Made by a program: the position numbers and the translations under genes. From CBDCWQ01 sp965223435 (GTDB lineage: Bacteria; Myxococcota; Kuafuiibacteriia; Kuafuiibacteriales; Kuafuiibacteriaceae), in assembly GCA_965223435.1 (NCBI GenBank), contig CBDCWQ010000022.1, positions 868,001 to 932,000 of the forward strand: 64,000 bases of DNA. The letters are read 5' to 3'. The notes under the pieces were generated by a model that saw nothing but the letters and a program-made list of their open reading frames with translations, searched no databases and was not told the DNA's origin. Below, piece by piece: positions 18,061 through 27,433 of this stretch (position 1 is its first letter; each line of letters opens with the position of its first letter).

Positions 18061-19057
18061 TCTTCGCACCACATACCTCGGTCTCGAGCTCAAGAATCCG
18101 GTCGTGGCAGCGGCTTCGCCCCTGACCGGCCGACTGGATGCGCTCATTGCGCTGCAAAACGCAGGGGTTTCGGCGGTGACACTGCCGTCGTTGTTCGAAG
18201 AACAGATCGAGCACAACCAAGCGCAACTTCAGGGCCTAAGCGAAATCGGTACCGATACTTTTGCGGAGGCCCTCGGCGGCTATTTTCCCGATCTCGATCG
18301 ATACCACCCAGGGCCGCGGCACTACCTCGAGCACCTGAGCGCCGCAGTGCGGAATCTCTCGATTCCGGTGATCGCGAGCCTCAATGGCGTCAGCCCCGGG
18401 GGATGGGTGTACTACGCCAAAGAAATTCAGAATGCAGGGGCCCATGCGCTTGAACTCAACCTTTACGTTATTCCGGCCAACCCAGACGAGAGCAGTCAGG
18501 AAGTTGAAGAACGCTACCTGAGCTTGGTCCGGATGGTGCGCGAGGCGCTATCGATTCCCCTGGCGGTCAAAATTTCTCCGTTCTTCAGCGCCCCTATCCA
18601 CATGGCCCGACGCTTGAGCGAGGCCGGAGCCAACGGATTGGTCTTGTTCAATCGCTTCGTGCAACCACGCATCCATCTAGAAACCCTGGAGCTTCAGCCA
18701 GATCTCAAACTAAGTTCCTCCCATGAACTGCGGTTGCCTCTGCGTTGGATCGCCCTCATGAAAGGCCGCGTACCGGTTTCGTTGGCCGCCACGAGTGGCG
18801 TGCATACCGCCCTGAACGTAGCAGAACTGCTCTTGGCCGGAGCCGATGTGGCCACCTTTGCATCGGCCTTCATCCGAAACGGGCCTGACTACGCATCCCA
18901 GGTGCTAGACGGACTCGAAGAATGGCTCTTCGACCACGAATACGAGTCCGTAACCCAAGTGAAGGGGAGCTTCAGCCAAGAAAACTGCCCTGACCCTGCC
19001 GCCTTTGAACGCGCCCACTATATGAATGCACTTGTTCAGTTTACCAACAACTTATAA
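18050..19057 (+). CDS. Dihydroorotate dehydrogenase-like flavoprotein
   Basis: 335 residues with a TIM-barrel FMN fold of the DHOD family. The start is MRVDLRTTYLGLELKNPVVAAASPLTG. A glycine-rich phosphate-binding part lies near the C-terminus (AATSGVHTALNVAELLLAGADVA). The central active-site segment reads LELNLYVIPANPDES instead of the usual N.SCPN motif, so true dihydroorotate oxidation is doubtful. Members of this subfamily often sit beside nifJ. Overlap with nifJ by 11 bases implies coupled translation and a role tied to ferredoxin or PFOR chemistry. The ATG at 18050 is chosen over one 18 bases upstream. Confidence 0.8.
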   Translation: MRVDLRTTYLGLELKNPVVAAASPLTGRLDALIALQNAGVSAVTLPSLFEEQIEHNQAQLQGLSEIGTDTFAEALGGYFPDLDRYHPGPRHYLEHLSAAVRNLSIPVIASLNGVSPGGWVYYAKEIQNAGAHALELNLYVIPANPDESSQEVEERYLSLVRMVREALSIPLAVKISPFFSAPIHMARRLSEAGANGLVLFNRFVQPRIHLETLELQPDLKLSSSHELRLPLRWIALMKGRVPVSLAATSGVHTALNVAELLLAGADVATFASAFIRNGPDYASQVLDGLEEWLFDHEYESVTQVKGSFSQENCPDPAAFERAHYMNALVQFTNNL

Positions 19058-19064
19058 CCCGCGA

Positions 19065-20072
19065 TCAGCAGATCCGCGGCAGCTGTTCCCCGGACAGAAA
19101 ATCTAGGATGCGGGTGGGACCAAGCACGCTCTTCAAGACCACACGGGCGGCCTGCTCGAACCCGACTTGCCCGATCGCAGCGGCTTGATTTCCTTGGGGC
19201 TGAGATCGGAGAATGTCCAAAGCGATGTCGACCTCATCGGCCGGAAGATATAAGACAAAGCGACCTTCGTTTGGTACGTAGAGCGGATCTAGGCCCAGGA
19301 TCTCACACGCTCCGCGGACTTCGTTGCTCACGGGGACCCTCGCCTCGTCGATGGTCATCTCGTAATTCGCCTCGATCGCGATCTCGTTGAGGGCTGAGGC
19401 CAGTCCGCCCCGCGTGAGATCACGCAAGCAATGAATGTGGATCCCGGCCTCACACAGGCGGAGGACCATTGAAGCCAAAGGCGCGCAGTCGCTTTCTATA
19501 GGCGTTTCGAATTCAAGCCCCTCGCGCACCGACAAGATGGATAGGCCGTGGCGGCCGAGATCCCCGCTGACGACAATCGCATCTTTGGGTTTGACCTCTG
19601 CCGGTGATATGTGGAGGCCTTCGGCCACCACCCCCACCCCCGCAGTGTTGATGAACAGCTGGTCGGCGTGCCGGTAATCCACCACTTTGGTATCACCGGT
19701 GACCAATTCGACCTCAGCCACACGGGCCGCGGTTCCCATCGACTTGACCACACGCTGAAGGACCTCTACCGGGAGTCCCTCCTCGATGATAAAACCCACG
19801 CTAAGGTACTGGGGGCGAGCCCCGGCCATGGCCAGATCGTTCACCGTCCCAAACACTGCCAAACGTCCGATGTCGCCGCCCGGAAAGAACAGAGGGCTCA
19901 CCACATAGCTGTCCGTCGTGAACGCGACGCGCCCCGGTCCGAGGTTCAAGACTGCGCTGTCATGCAAGGCAGCAATCGAACTAGGAAAGTGAGGACGGAT
20001 GACGTCTTCGATGAGCTGGTGCATCTTACGACCCCCGCCTCCATGGGCCATTTCAATGCGTCCGCCTTTCAC
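19065..20072 (-). CDS. hypE: Hydrogenase maturation factor HypE
   Basis: 335-residue member of the PurM-like family. HypE dehydrates the carbamoyl group placed on its C-terminal Cys by HypF to make the cyanide ligand of the [NiFe] site. The protein ends exactly in PRIC, the required C-terminal cysteine. AHGGGGRKMHQLI lies at the N-terminus and GGDIGRLAVFGTVNDLAMAGA follows. I place the start at GTG 20072, which overlaps the hypD stop by GTGA, matching the other couplings. An upstream ATG at 20108 would overlap hypD by 40 bases. It is the last gene of the hydrogenase operon. Confidence 0.93.
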   Translation of the reverse strand: MKGGRIEMAHGGGGRKMHQLIEDVIRPHFPSSIAALHDSAVLNLGPGRVAFTTDSYVVSPLFFPGGDIGRLAVFGTVNDLAMAGARPQYLSVGFIIEEGLPVEVLQRVVKSMGTAARVAEVELVTGDTKVVDYRHADQLFINTAGVGVVAEGLHISPAEVKPKDAIVVSGDLGRHGLSILSVREGLEFETPIESDCAPLASMVLRLCEAGIHIHCLRDLTRGGLASALNEIAIEANYEMTIDEARVPVSNEVRGACEILGLDPLYVPNEGRFVLYLPADEVDIALDILRSQPQGNQAAAIGQVGFEQAARVVLKSVLGPTRILDFLSGEQLPRIC

Positions 20073-21166
20073 GACGGGACACCGTGGTAGCGCGCATAGG
20101 CCGCACAAGCGCCCTCAGAAGATACCATCGGCACACCGAGCGGATGTTCGGGCGTGCATCGAGTCATGAAGGCAGGACAGGCATTCGGCTTTTGAATGCC
20201 CTGGAGTACCTGTCCGCTGATGCATTCGGTTTCTGGTAGATCACCTTCAAGGAACGGTGGAGGTTCAAAACGGAGGCTGGCGTCGAAGGCTCGATACTCG
20301 GACCGAAGTCGCAGCCCACTCTCTTTGATGGGGCCGATGCCGCGCCAGTTTTGGGTAGCCACCTCAAAGACTTGGTCGATCAGTGCCTGGGCCCCTGGGT
20401 TTCCTTCGGGCCTGACCGATCGGTCGTACTGATTTTCGGCCTTGTACTGTCCCGCCTCAAGTTGCCTTACGCACATGAGAACGCCCTGCAAAATATCGAG
20501 GGGTTCAAAGCCGGTGGCGACGATGGGCACGCGGTATTGTTCGGCCAGTGTTCGGTAGGCCCCGAGTCCCATGACGGTGCAGACATGTCCCGCCGCCAAA
20601 AAGCCATCCACCTTTCGATCTTTTCCTTCCAAGATCGCCACCAGGGCGGGGGGCACCAGCACATGGGATACGATCATGGAGAAGTTCTTCACGCCGCGCA
20701 CTTTGGCTTGGTGCACCGCCATTGCGTTGGCCGGAGCAGTCGTTTCAAACCCCACCGCAAAAAAGACCACTTCCCGGCTCGGATAGCGTTCAGCCAAGGA
20801 CAGCGCATCCATCGGTGAGTACACAATGCGTACATCCGCCCCCTGAGCCTTGGCGTCCAAAAGGTTTTCGCAGCTTCCGCGCACGCGCAGCATATCGCCA
20901 AAACTGCTGAGGATGATACCAGGCCGCTTAGAAAGGGAAACGGCATGATCAATCTGCTGGACGGGCGTCACACACACAGGGCAGCCGGGACCATGGAGCA
21001 GCGAAATCTCAGAAGGCAAAAGGGTTTCGAGACCGAAGCGCACGATGGCATGAGTTTGCCCACCGCACACCTCCATGATCGTCCAAGGCCTGGTGTTCGT
21101 CCGACAAATCGCGCGGGCGCAGGCCTGAGCTTGGTCGGGATCACGATATTCGTCGATGTACTTCAC
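20069..21166 (-). CDS. hypD: Hydrogenase maturation factor HypD
   Basis: 365-residue iron-sulfur protein on which the Fe(CN)2CO group is assembled with HypC. Conserved features are the start KYIDEYRDP, the motif MEVCGGQTHAI, GPGCPVCVTP, and the C-terminal cysteines in MTRCTPEHPLG and GACAAYARY that bind the [4Fe-4S] cluster. It overlaps hypC by ATGA at 21163-21166. Confidence 0.95.
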   Translation of the reverse strand: MKYIDEYRDPDQAQACARAICRTNTRPWTIMEVCGGQTHAIVRFGLETLLPSEISLLHGPGCPVCVTPVQQIDHAVSLSKRPGIILSSFGDMLRVRGSCENLLDAKAQGADVRIVYSPMDALSLAERYPSREVVFFAVGFETTAPANAMAVHQAKVRGVKNFSMIVSHVLVPPALVAILEGKDRKVDGFLAAGHVCTVMGLGAYRTLAEQYRVPIVATGFEPLDILQGVLMCVRQLEAGQYKAENQYDRSVRPEGNPGAQALIDQVFEVATQNWRGIGPIKESGLRLRSEYRAFDASLRFEPPPFLEGDLPETECISGQVLQGIQKPNACPAFMTRCTPEHPLGVPMVSSEGACAAYARYHGVPS

Positions 21167-21405
21167 GGCAACAACTCCTCGTCCACCTGCCCGATCTCCG
21201 TCAAGTAAGTCAACGTACGCTCTGCCGCCTCCGGATCAATGCGGCTGATCGCAAATCCCACATGCACGATGACGTAGTCACCCACTCCGGCCTCGGGGGT
21301 GTACGCAAGGCAAATTCGCTTTTTGATCCCACCGAAGGAAACCAGCCCCATGAGGAGGGTGTCTTGCTCCACACTCAATATTTTCCCGGGGACACCTAGG
21401 CACAT
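21163..21405 (-). CDS. hypC: Hydrogenase maturation chaperone HypC
   Basis: 80-residue chaperone starting MCLGVPGKILSV. The N-terminal Cys2 is the residue that carries the iron centre from HypD to the large subunit. Length and the acidic end are typical. It overlaps hypF by 10 bases and hypD by 4. Confidence 0.95.
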   Translation of the reverse strand: MCLGVPGKILSVEQDTLLMGLVSFGGIKKRICLAYTPEAGVGDYVIVHVGFAISRIDPEAAERTLTYLTEIGQVDEELLP

Positions 21406-23663
21406 GACATGCTCCCTCTTCGAGCGGCCACGTAGGCTTGTCCCAGCGCCAGACCGCCGTCGTTCGGCGGTACCGTAAGCGGCGCATAGAAGTCGAGTCC
21501 GGCCTCACGCAGTCGCCCGTGGAGCAAAACCATCAGAGCCCGATTCTGGAAGCAACCACCCCCTACGACAACCGGTAAGGAGGAGCCCAAAGAAAGCGTA
21601 AGCTCGACCACGAGGTTGGCCAGGGCCCGGTGAAAACGTGCAGCAATGCGGCCCACCGGGAGGTTTTTCTGTCGGTCCAAGAGCAAGGCCTCCATCACCG
21701 GGGCCCAGTCGATCACCACTGGAGGGCCTTCTTGAAGCGCGAACCGGTAGCTTTTGTCCTCGCGGTCCAATTCGGCGACGGCTTCGAGCGCCATGGCAGC
21801 CTGGCCCTCAAAAGTGCTTTTCGTCCGCACACCAAGCAACGCCGCCACGCCATCGAATAGGCGCCCCATACTGGTGGTGCGCCATACCTGGACGTTCCGC
21901 TCCAGCATCCGGGAAAAAAGGTGCGCTTCGTGGCCCGAGATCAGCCGGTCAAGCCCCGCCAGGGTCCCCAGTTGGGCTTCGTGGCAGAGCCCGAACGCCG
22001 CCCGGCGCCCATCCCGCATGGCGGCTTCACCTCCAGGCAGAGAAAACGGCCTGAGATGAGCGATGCGCTCAAAGAAGGCGCCCTTCACCCGAAGCACCTC
22101 ACCTCCCCAGATGGTGTGATCGAGCCCGTACCCCGTGCCGTCCCACGCGAAGCCAAGCACCTCGCCCTCCAGCTGATGCTCAGCCACGACGGCAGCAATG
22201 TGGGCATGGTGGTGTTGGACCCGGTCAAGAGGTACGCCGTAACGGGCCGCCAGCTGCTCGGCAAAATGCGTAGACGCGTAGTCTGGGTGAAGATCACATG
22301 CAATTCGCTCGGGTTCGACATCGAAAAAGCGGAGCAAATCGAAAGTCGTTTTGTGGAACAGATTTTGGCCTCGGCATGAGTCTAGATCACCCACATGGGG
22401 GCTCAAGATGATCTGGCCGCGGTGCGCGAAGGCGATTGCATTTTTGAGGTGTCCTCCCAGAGCCAAGATGTTCGGCGAATTCCAAACAAACGGTATGGGC
22501 TCCGGCGCGTAGCCGCGGGCCCGACGGAGCACCTGCACCCGACCGGACAGGAGCCGAGCCACCGAATCGTCTACGGGGCGCAGGATCGGGCGGTTGTGAT
22601 CAAGGAAGAGGTCGGCAATGGGGGCAAGCAAAGCACGGGCTTCGCCGCCCTCAACACACATGGGCTCGCCCGAAAGATTACCGCTGGTACAGACCAAAGG
22701 TCGTCCTGCCTGTTCGAGCAAGAGGGCATGAAGAGGCGTGTACGGAAGCATGGCGCCGATCTGTGGGTTTTCGGGGGCTACGGCCCAGGCGACCGGCGCA
22801 TGGGGCCGGCGATCGAGCAGTACGATCGGCGCTTTAGGATCTGTTAGGAGCGCGATTTCTTCCGGCGAAAGCATACAGTTTTCTTCTACCGCCTGAAGAG
22901 ACGGAAACATCACCGCGAACGGTTTCTCTTCACGACGCTTCCGAACCCGCAGACGATGCACTGCACTGGACTCGGTCGCATCGACCAAGAGCTGAAAACC
23001 ACCAAGCCCCTTAAGTGCGACGATCTTTCCGTTCTTGAGCGCTCGCACCGCCTCGTCCACGACACCTTCCACCACCGAAGCCCCCGAGGTGTCCACCCGT
23101 TCTAGGACCGGTCCGCAGTTCGGACACGCCATCGCCTGCGCGTGGAACCGTCGGTCATTGGGATCGGTGTATTCGCGGCGGCAATCCGCACACAGACAAA
23201 AGTCCTTCATCGCGGTGCTCGAGCGATCATACGGGAGCGCTTCAACCAACGTGTAACGCGGGCCACAGGTGGCGCAGGTCGTAAACGCATAACCAAAACG
23301 GCGATCCTTGGGGTTTTGAATATCCGCCCGACAGGACGCGCACATCGCAAGGTCGGTCGGAATGCTGAGCGCGATGGTTGACCGAGCACCACTCGGCCGA
23401 ATCTCGAAAGACCCATCTTGGGCCTTGGGGCGAGGACAAACCTCCATGGTTTGAATCAGACTTTGGGGCGGCGGCGAGCGCTGCAAGCAACATACAAAGC
23501 GATGGATATTCTCTGGCGCTCCCTGCACCTCGATTTCGACACCTCCCGTGTGATTTTGGACCCAACCCACCAGCCGATGGGCGAGGGCCTGCCGGTACAC
23601 ATGGGGGCGAAAACCGATTCCCTGAACCGCGCCAACCACCGAAATGGCTACCCGGGCCTCCAT
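21396..23663 (-). CDS. hypF: Carbamoyltransferase HypF
   Basis: 755-residue multidomain enzyme that activates carbamoyl phosphate and transfers the carbamoyl group to HypE. In order: acylphosphatase domain (VVGAVQGIGFRPHVYRQA, residues about 8-90), two zinc-finger pairs (CASC...CATC and CLCADC...CPNC, about 110-190), a YrdC-like domain (about 205-390), and a Kae1-like domain with HHHAHIAAVVAEH and the glycine-rich VVVGGGCFQN. Start ATG 23663 overlaps the hypA stop as TAATG. A frame extension to 23789 lies inside hypA and is rejected. Confidence 0.95.
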   Translation of the reverse strand: MEARVAISVVGAVQGIGFRPHVYRQALAHRLVGWVQNHTGGVEIEVQGAPENIHRFVCCLQRSPPPQSLIQTMEVCPRPKAQDGSFEIRPSGARSTIALSIPTDLAMCASCRADIQNPKDRRFGYAFTTCATCGPRYTLVEALPYDRSSTAMKDFCLCADCRREYTDPNDRRFHAQAMACPNCGPVLERVDTSGASVVEGVVDEAVRALKNGKIVALKGLGGFQLLVDATESSAVHRLRVRKRREEKPFAVMFPSLQAVEENCMLSPEEIALLTDPKAPIVLLDRRPHAPVAWAVAPENPQIGAMLPYTPLHALLLEQAGRPLVCTSGNLSGEPMCVEGGEARALLAPIADLFLDHNRPILRPVDDSVARLLSGRVQVLRRARGYAPEPIPFVWNSPNILALGGHLKNAIAFAHRGQIILSPHVGDLDSCRGQNLFHKTTFDLLRFFDVEPERIACDLHPDYASTHFAEQLAARYGVPLDRVQHHHAHIAAVVAEHQLEGEVLGFAWDGTGYGLDHTIWGGEVLRVKGAFFERIAHLRPFSLPGGEAAMRDGRRAAFGLCHEAQLGTLAGLDRLISGHEAHLFSRMLERNVQVWRTTSMGRLFDGVAALLGVRTKSTFEGQAAMALEAVAELDREDKSYRFALQEGPPVVIDWAPVMEALLLDRQKNLPVGRIAARFHRALANLVVELTLSLGSSLPVVVGGGCFQNRALMVLLHGRLREAGLDFYAPLTVPPNDGGLALGQAYVAARRGSMSCA

Positions 23664-24004
23664 TACTCGACCTGCATCGTTTCGACCGCCACGCCGGTCG
23701 GCCCGAGCAGCTGGGCGGCCGTGGAGCCACAATTCGAGCACAGAAGAACGTGATGGTCGGGCAAAAAAACGGTGGCGCATTGGGTGCACTTCGCCTCCAC
23801 GTGGACACAGCGAAGTTCAAGCTTGGCCCCTTCGGCCGGCGTACCCACCGCACGGGCTTGGAAATGAAAGTCTAGGCTCGCGGGATGAAGTGCCTCGGTT
23901 TCCGCCACCCATCCTTTGACCGCAATGACCCGTCTGGCCGATGCCTCTTCAGCTTTTTGCAGCACGACGGCGAGAATGTTTTGTGCCAACGAGGACTCAT
24001 GCAT
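23663..24004 (-). CDS. hypA: Nickel metallochaperone HypA
   Basis: 113 residues starting MHESSLAQNILAVV; Met1-His2-Glu3 is the nickel-binding end of the family. A zinc site is formed by CTQC and CSNC (about residues 71-91). It delivers nickel to the hydrogenase large subunit. It lies 41 bases downstream of the protease gene in the same operon. Confidence 0.93.
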   Translation of the reverse strand: MHESSLAQNILAVVLQKAEEASARRVIAVKGWVAETEALHPASLDFHFQARAVGTPAEGAKLELRCVHVEAKCTQCATVFLPDHHVLLCSNCGSTAAQLLGPTGVAVETMQVE

Positions 24005-24045
24005 GACTTGTCTCCCTGTTGAAGATGTTTGGTGTCGGCAAGAGC

Positions 24046-24513
24046 TCACACACAACTTGCCTCCTGGATAAGGATCTGTACACACCGAGCTGCTTCCTCG
24101 ACCCCGCGCCGAGCAGCCAAGGACAGGCCGCGCCCCAGTTTTTCGGGCGGGGCGATGTGTACACCCACAATTTTGATCCGCGGGTTCAAGGCACCAGGCG
24201 ACAATTCCCGCGACATACGAATCACCTGATCCAAGGATAGGCCGTGACTCGATACGGGCGTCACATCCGCGAGATGGAGGGCTTCGGGGTCAAGGACCTG
24301 TACCGTACCGACCGAGGCCTCACCCACAACAGCGTCGACGATCACAACGGGGTCGCCACTTTCGAACAAATAAATGAGTTCGGTAGGATCGCTTGTACAA
24401 AGCAATTCGATGTTCTTGGGAAGATTCAGTGTGCGGAGATGATCAAGGACAAACAACCCCACCCCATCGTCGCCAGCCGCTCGCTGCCCCAAACCCACAA
24501 CTCGAAGCGTCAT
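24046..24513 (-). CDS. [NiFe] hydrogenase maturation protease
   Basis: 155-residue member of the HyaD/HycI endopeptidase family. It starts MTLRVVGLGQRAAGDDGVG, where the conserved Asp helps bind nickel. VIVDAVVGEASVG holds the second acidic ligand and PVSSHGLSL the conserved His. It removes the C-terminal tail of the large subunit once nickel is loaded. It begins 2 bases after the large-subunit stop. An upstream ATG (24567) would overlap that gene and add an unrelated extension. Confidence 0.9.
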   Translation of the reverse strand: MTLRVVGLGQRAAGDDGVGLFVLDHLRTLNLPKNIELLCTSDPTELIYLFESGDPVVIVDAVVGEASVGTVQVLDPEALHLADVTPVSSHGLSLDQVIRMSRELSPGALNPRIKIVGVHIAPPEKLGRGLSLAARRGVEEAARCVQILIQEASCV

Positions 24514-24515
24514 CG

Positions 24516-25814
24516 TCACACCCGGTCTACTTTCAGCTTCAAAAAATGGGTAGCGCAAGAAATACATGGATCATAGTTTCGAATGGCTTGCTCAGCCAGC
24601 CAAGTGGCATCGGTCTCATTGAGTGCCGCCAGCCGAGGAGCCAATTCAAACAAATCTGCCTCGATGCAACCCTGATTCTGCGAGGTCGGGGGTACGATCT
24701 TGGCATCTTCGATGCGCCCATCCTCATCGATCCGGTAGCGATGATACAGAATCCCACGCGGCGCTTCGGTCATCCCATAGCCCATACCCGCGCGGGGTTT
24801 TGCGGCTTGGGTCGACTCGGGCTTGACGTAGGCCCGAGCAAGACTCCCCGCTTCCTCCAAGGCTTGGAGAATTTCAAGGCCACGCGCGATAATCGATCGA
24901 AACGGGTTCTTGCAAGGCAACGAAAATCCGACTTGCTCGGCGGTCTCCCTCGCAAGCGGCCACAGGCGATCAAAGTTCAAATTGATGCGAGCCAACGGGC
25001 CACAGTGGTAGGCACCGCCCCCCTGGATGCTAGAATAAAGGGCAGTCGAATGCGGACGATGTTCCTCCTTGAAGTACCGGTCGTAGTCCTTCGCCGCGGC
25101 ATCTAGCCCCCGATTCGAACGGATGCGCCCGTGCATGAAGGGATAGGCCTCCTCGTCTTGTAACGCGACGAATTCGTAATCTCGCTCAAAATCTGGAAAC
25201 GAAAAACCACCAATCCATAAGAGAGCGTCGCGCATAGCTTCTTTGGCCCAGTCCAGCTCTGGGAGCAGGGCTTTCAGTTCGGCGGGCTCAGGCCACCGAT
25301 AGAACCCGCCGATTCGAACGTTGATCGGATGAATCTCTCTTCCACCAAGCGTGGATACGATGGCATTCCCTGCCTTTTTTATCCGAAGTCCCTGCTTGAC
25401 CCAGTCTCCATGATCTTTGGCCATAGCGACCGCGTCATCAAAACCGAGAAAATCTGGTGCATGCAGCATGAAAACGTGCAGCGTGTGGCTTTCGATCCAT
25501 TCTCCACAGTAGAGCAGACGGCGGAGCCGTGTAACGGCATCGTCCGGCTCGAACCCATAGGCATCCTCCACCGCCTGACAGGCGCTCATTTGGTATGCCA
25601 CTGGGCAGATGCCACAAATACGCGCCGTAATGTCTGGTGCTTCGTTCGCCGGCCGACCCCGCAAAAGCCCCTCAAAGAACCGCGGTGGCTCGAAGATTGA
25701 AAGCCTCACTTCCTTGGCTTGGTCACCTTCGAGCACAATGCTCAGGGAGCCCTCGCCTTCGACCCGAGCAAGGTAGTCCACGCGAATGGTACGTTGTTCA
25801 TTCGATGAGTCCAA
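24516..25814 (-). CDS. hydA: Group 3b [NiFe] hydrogenase large subunit
   Basis: 432-residue catalytic subunit. The four nickel-iron cysteines lie in RICGICPVAYQM near the N-terminus and DPCISCATH near the end. The tail after His is FLKLKVDRV, nine residues for the protease to cut. The VDYLARVEGEGSL start is typical of cytoplasmic bidirectional group 3 enzymes. The start is set at TTG 25814 because a strong GAGGAGG lies 9 bases before it; the ATG at 25853 has no such signal. It overlaps the small subunit by 17 bases. It takes up or evolves H2 with NAD(P), and related enzymes also reduce sulfur. Confidence 0.93.
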   Translation of the reverse strand: MDSSNEQRTIRVDYLARVEGEGSLSIVLEGDQAKEVRLSIFEPPRFFEGLLRGRPANEAPDITARICGICPVAYQMSACQAVEDAYGFEPDDAVTRLRRLLYCGEWIESHTLHVFMLHAPDFLGFDDAVAMAKDHGDWVKQGLRIKKAGNAIVSTLGGREIHPINVRIGGFYRWPEPAELKALLPELDWAKEAMRDALLWIGGFSFPDFERDYEFVALQDEEAYPFMHGRIRSNRGLDAAAKDYDRYFKEEHRPHSTALYSSIQGGGAYHCGPLARINLNFDRLWPLARETAEQVGFSLPCKNPFRSIIARGLEILQALEEAGSLARAYVKPESTQAAKPRAGMGYGMTEAPRGILYHRYRIDEDGRIEDAKIVPPTSQNQGCIEADLFELAPRLAALNETDATWLAEQAIRNYDPCISCATHFLKLKVDRV

Positions 25815-26580
25815 GACGCGTTGCCTCCTCAACCCAAGCGGGCGCCGTAGCATTGAAGCTTTGGTAGGCCCGTCGAATGTCTTCTTTTTGCATGCCCAAC
25901 GTCACCAGCTGAGATGACAGCTGAGGAACTCGGGCGGCTTCCGAAGGACCGTAGCAACCGAAACACCCCCGATCATAGCTCGGGCAGAGCGCCCCACAAC
26001 CCGCGTGGGTCACCGGCCCCAAACAGGGGGTGCCACGCGCAACCATCACGCAAACGACCCCCTGACGTTTACATTCTTCGCAAACCGGATGGGAGGCGAT
26101 ATTCGGTTTTCGCCCTACAATATGGGCACAGATGAACTCGAGGAGCTGATGCTTGTTGATCGGACACCCCCGAAGCTCTCCATCCACCCGGACGTGGTCT
26201 GCAATGGGTGTGGACTGAGCAAGGGTCTCGATATACTCAGGATGTGCGTACACGGCGGAAACGAATTGGTCGATGTTTCCAAAATTTCTAAGGGCCTGAA
26301 TCCCACCCGCCGTGGCACAAGCACCGATCGTAACCAGTCTCTTGGATTCTTTTCGCACCGCGTGGATGCGCTCGGCATCTTTGGGCGTGGTGATAGAGCC
26401 CTCGACCAAGGTGAGATCGTAGGGACCCGTGTTAACCGTTTTAGAGGCTTCAGGGAAGTATGCGATTTCTACCGCGTCAGTCAGTTCTAAGAACTGGTCT
26501 TCTAAATCAAGTAGGCTCAGCTGGCATCCGTCGCATGATGCAAACTTCACTACCGCCAATTTGGGTTTCTTGTATTCCAT
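25798..26580 (-). CDS. hydD: Group 3b [NiFe] hydrogenase small subunit
   Basis: 260-residue electron-transfer subunit. Cysteines for three [4Fe-4S] clusters are visible: CDGC and GACATAGG (proximal), then CEECKRQGVVC and the C-terminal group CLGP, CGALCPSYDRGCFGCYGP. There is no Tat signal and no membrane anchor, so it is cytoplasmic, as expected for group 3. The ATG at 26580 (MEYKKPKLAVVKFASCDGCQ) is preferred to one at 26694 inside hydG. Confidence 0.93.
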   Translation of the reverse strand: MEYKKPKLAVVKFASCDGCQLSLLDLEDQFLELTDAVEIAYFPEASKTVNTGPYDLTLVEGSITTPKDAERIHAVRKESKRLVTIGACATAGGIQALRNFGNIDQFVSAVYAHPEYIETLAQSTPIADHVRVDGELRGCPINKHQLLEFICAHIVGRKPNIASHPVCEECKRQGVVCVMVARGTPCLGPVTHAGCGALCPSYDRGCFGCYGPSEAARVPQLSSQLVTLGMQKEDIRRAYQSFNATAPAWVEEATRLGLIE

Positions 26581-26581
26581 A

Positions 26582-27433
26582 TCAAAGCTCCGGAGTCCCA
26601 ATGAGCGAATCGATCCGATCCTGGCTGAAGACCGGCCCGTCTTTGCAAACAAAGTAGGGGCCCATTTGGCAGTGCCCACAAGAACCGACCGCACACTTCA
26701 TATTGCGCTCGAGTGAAACAAAAATCTTGTCGGTCGGGATATTTCGCTTGGCCAGCTCTCGGACCGTGAAGCGAATCATCACCTCGGGTCCGCAGAGCAT
26801 TGCGATCGTTTGGGACGGTTCCAGGTCAAGCCGCGGAATGAGCCCCGTCACGACCCCCACCGAGCCAGACCATGAAGCATCACTCCGATCCACCGTAACC
26901 TCGACGCGCGTGAGGCCTTGGGCCCAGGTCGAAAACTCCTCCGAGTAGAGGAGGTCTTGGGGCGTCCGTGCCCCATACAGGAGGTAAACATGACGAAATT
27001 GGGTTCGACGTTTAAGCACGGAATAAATGACCGGCCTTAAAGGAGCCAACCCAATGCCTCCGGCGACGATGACCACATCCTTCGCTTGAGCACCAAGGAG
27101 CGGCCAAGAGGTACCAAAGGGTCCCCGTACACCCACTTGGTCTCCTACGGAAAACTGCGCCATCCTTTGCGTCACCGAGCCGAGGCTTCGGATCGTGTGT
27201 ACGGCTTCTTGGGTGACGTCAGGATCTCCGCTCAGCGAAATCGGAACTTCGCCAACCCCGAACACATACAGCATGTTGAACTGCCCGGGCCGAAACGCAT
27301 CCACTTCACAGGTTCTGATATGCCATGTGAAGCAGTCATGGGTTTCTCGCTTGATGTGCGTAATTTCCCCAAACCGAGGTCGCATCGGATCTCTTTGCTT
27401 CGGCAACGGAGAAATGGAAGCGAACTCATTCAT
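26582..27433 (-). CDS. hydG: Hydrogenase flavin/NAD(P) subunit
   Basis: 283-residue gamma subunit of sulfhydrogenase type. It has an FAD domain (RPGQFNMLYVFG), a nucleotide-binding domain (VIVAGGIGLAPLRPVI) and a C-terminal [2Fe-2S] motif, CAVGSCGHCQMGPYFVC. It passes electrons between NAD(P)H and the iron-sulfur chain. It overlaps the cyclic-nucleotide-binding gene by 8 bases and is 1 base from hydD. Confidence 0.92.
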   Translation of the reverse strand: MNEFASISPLPKQRDPMRPRFGEITHIKRETHDCFTWHIRTCEVDAFRPGQFNMLYVFGVGEVPISLSGDPDVTQEAVHTIRSLGSVTQRMAQFSVGDQVGVRGPFGTSWPLLGAQAKDVVIVAGGIGLAPLRPVIYSVLKRRTQFRHVYLLYGARTPQDLLYSEEFSTWAQGLTRVEVTVDRSDASWSGSVGVVTGLIPRLDLEPSQTIAMLCGPEVMIRFTVRELAKRNIPTDKIFVSLERNMKCAVGSCGHCQMGPYFVCKDGPVFSQDRIDSLIGTPEL

